A stretch of DNA of 14,372 nt from Clostridia bacterium (GTDB lineage Bacteria; Bacillota; Sulfobacillia; SLMV01): contig PWGR01000286.1 in assembly GCA_003554565.1 (NCBI GenBank), positions 1 to 14,372 on the forward strand, given 5' to 3'. Below, piece after piece: positions 14,018 through 14,372 of the stretch. Position numbers and translations under genes: made by a program. The notes under the pieces are model-generated. The model ran no database searches. It had not been told where the DNA came from and saw nothing but the letters and a program-made list of their open reading frames with translations. How positions within the stretch are numbered: position 1 is the first letter of the stretch; each line of letters starts with the position of its first letter.

Positions 14018-14372
14018 TCACTTGATCTTAACTATGCCCAGCTCCTCGAGGGTTGCAAAGAGCAGCTCGATATGTTCGCTCAGATCAATACCGCATTCCA
14101 GGCGCACGCGGCGGCAGATCTCAGCTATATCCCGCTCACCGTTCGCCCAGTATACAGCGAGAATCAGGGCGGCCATGTGTGAGCGGGCCCTGTCCTGAAT
14201 CTCTGCCCACTGCCGCCGTCGCTCGGGCGACAGATCGGGCAGAAGCTTCTTCAGTGAGGGGGGGCTCCGGTGCAGACGCACGGGGACGCGGCCGCGCAGG
14301 TCGGACAGCGGATCCTCGCACGGTTCAGACGCCAGGCAGTCGGTGGGGGCGTCCAGCCCTTCGGACTGAAAA
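14018..14372 (-). CDS. C-terminal part of a - strand protein, possibly an M28/DUF4910-like peptidase tail
   Basis: The frame is open from the window edge (first full codon at 14371) to the stop at 14020-14018, giving 117 residues; the start is outside. The first part holds D-C...E-P-C-E-D-P cysteines and RVPVRLHRSPPS. The last 65 residues look like a small winged helix: MAALILAVYWANGERDIAEI, then a helix, then LLFATLEELGIVKIK. From memory, some M28/DUF4910-type aminopeptidases have such ends (YWADGKRS..EI...ETG...F.LL..LG.V). No catalytic motif is inside the window, so the family assignment is weak. The window's internal GTG at 14281 is only one possible start and is not preferred. Confidence 0.5.
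   Translation of the reverse strand, partial: FQSEGLDAPTDCLASEPCEDPLSDLRGRVPVRLHRSPPSLKKLLPDLSPERRRQWAEIQDRARSHMAALILAVYWANGERDIAEICRRVRLECGIDLSEHIELLFATLEELGIVKIK

Noticed and set aside
13938..14198. Two overlapping + strand frames at the right end
   Set aside because: They run through the 14-bp hairpin and lie antisense to the better - strand protein with a regular C-terminal fold pattern.

Overview
The window is about 14.4 kb of GC-rich bacterial DNA (I judge roughly 60% GC by eye). Almost all genes are on the + strand, and one partial gene enters from the right end on the - strand. The core order is rarA, an Rrf2 regulator, nifS, nifU, mnmA, two small genes, an AI-2E permease, a T-box leader, alaS, then an IreB/UPF0297 gene. 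This is the well-known chromosomal neighbourhood of Clostridia and related Firmicutes. The T-box and the IreB family point the same way, so I infer a high-GC clostridial-type Firmicute. I cannot name the genus.

Layout. At the left edge is the tail of a low-specificity threonine aldolase. It overlaps the start of an S9 prolyl-oligopeptidase-type peptidase whose frame carries one internal UAG at codon 91. rarA follows after a short leader with two mutually exclusive hairpins. The next block is an Rrf2 regulator with a cysteine cluster, preceded by a perfect 8+8 inverted repeat. Behind it, closely packed, come the cysteine desulfurase, the U-type Fe-S scaffold and the tRNA 2-thiouridylase. Together they move sulfur from cysteine into Fe-S clusters and into the wobble position of tRNA. 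A zinc-ribbon mini-protein, a YtxH-like one-helix protein and an eight-helix AI-2E permease follow.

A TG-extended -10 promoter lies across the permease stop codon and drives a T-box leader. Its UGGU fits the tRNA-Ala ACCA end, and it ends in a clear intrinsic terminator before alaS. alaS overlaps the IreB-family gene by ATGA. The usual next genes of this locus (ruvX/yrrK, yrzB) are absent. Instead there are a SAM methyltransferase of unknown substrate, about 350 bp with no convincing gene, a HAD phosphatase and a 258-bp convergent intergenic region with a 14-bp perfect hairpin. The C-terminal part of a - strand protein with a winged-helix-like end closes the window.

Most of the window is ordinary housekeeping DNA. 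The points most worth a second look are the internal UAG in the peptidase, the structured rarA leader, the palindrome before the Rrf2 gene, and the synteny break after the IreB gene. I saw no mobile element, CRISPR array, rRNA or tRNA gene.
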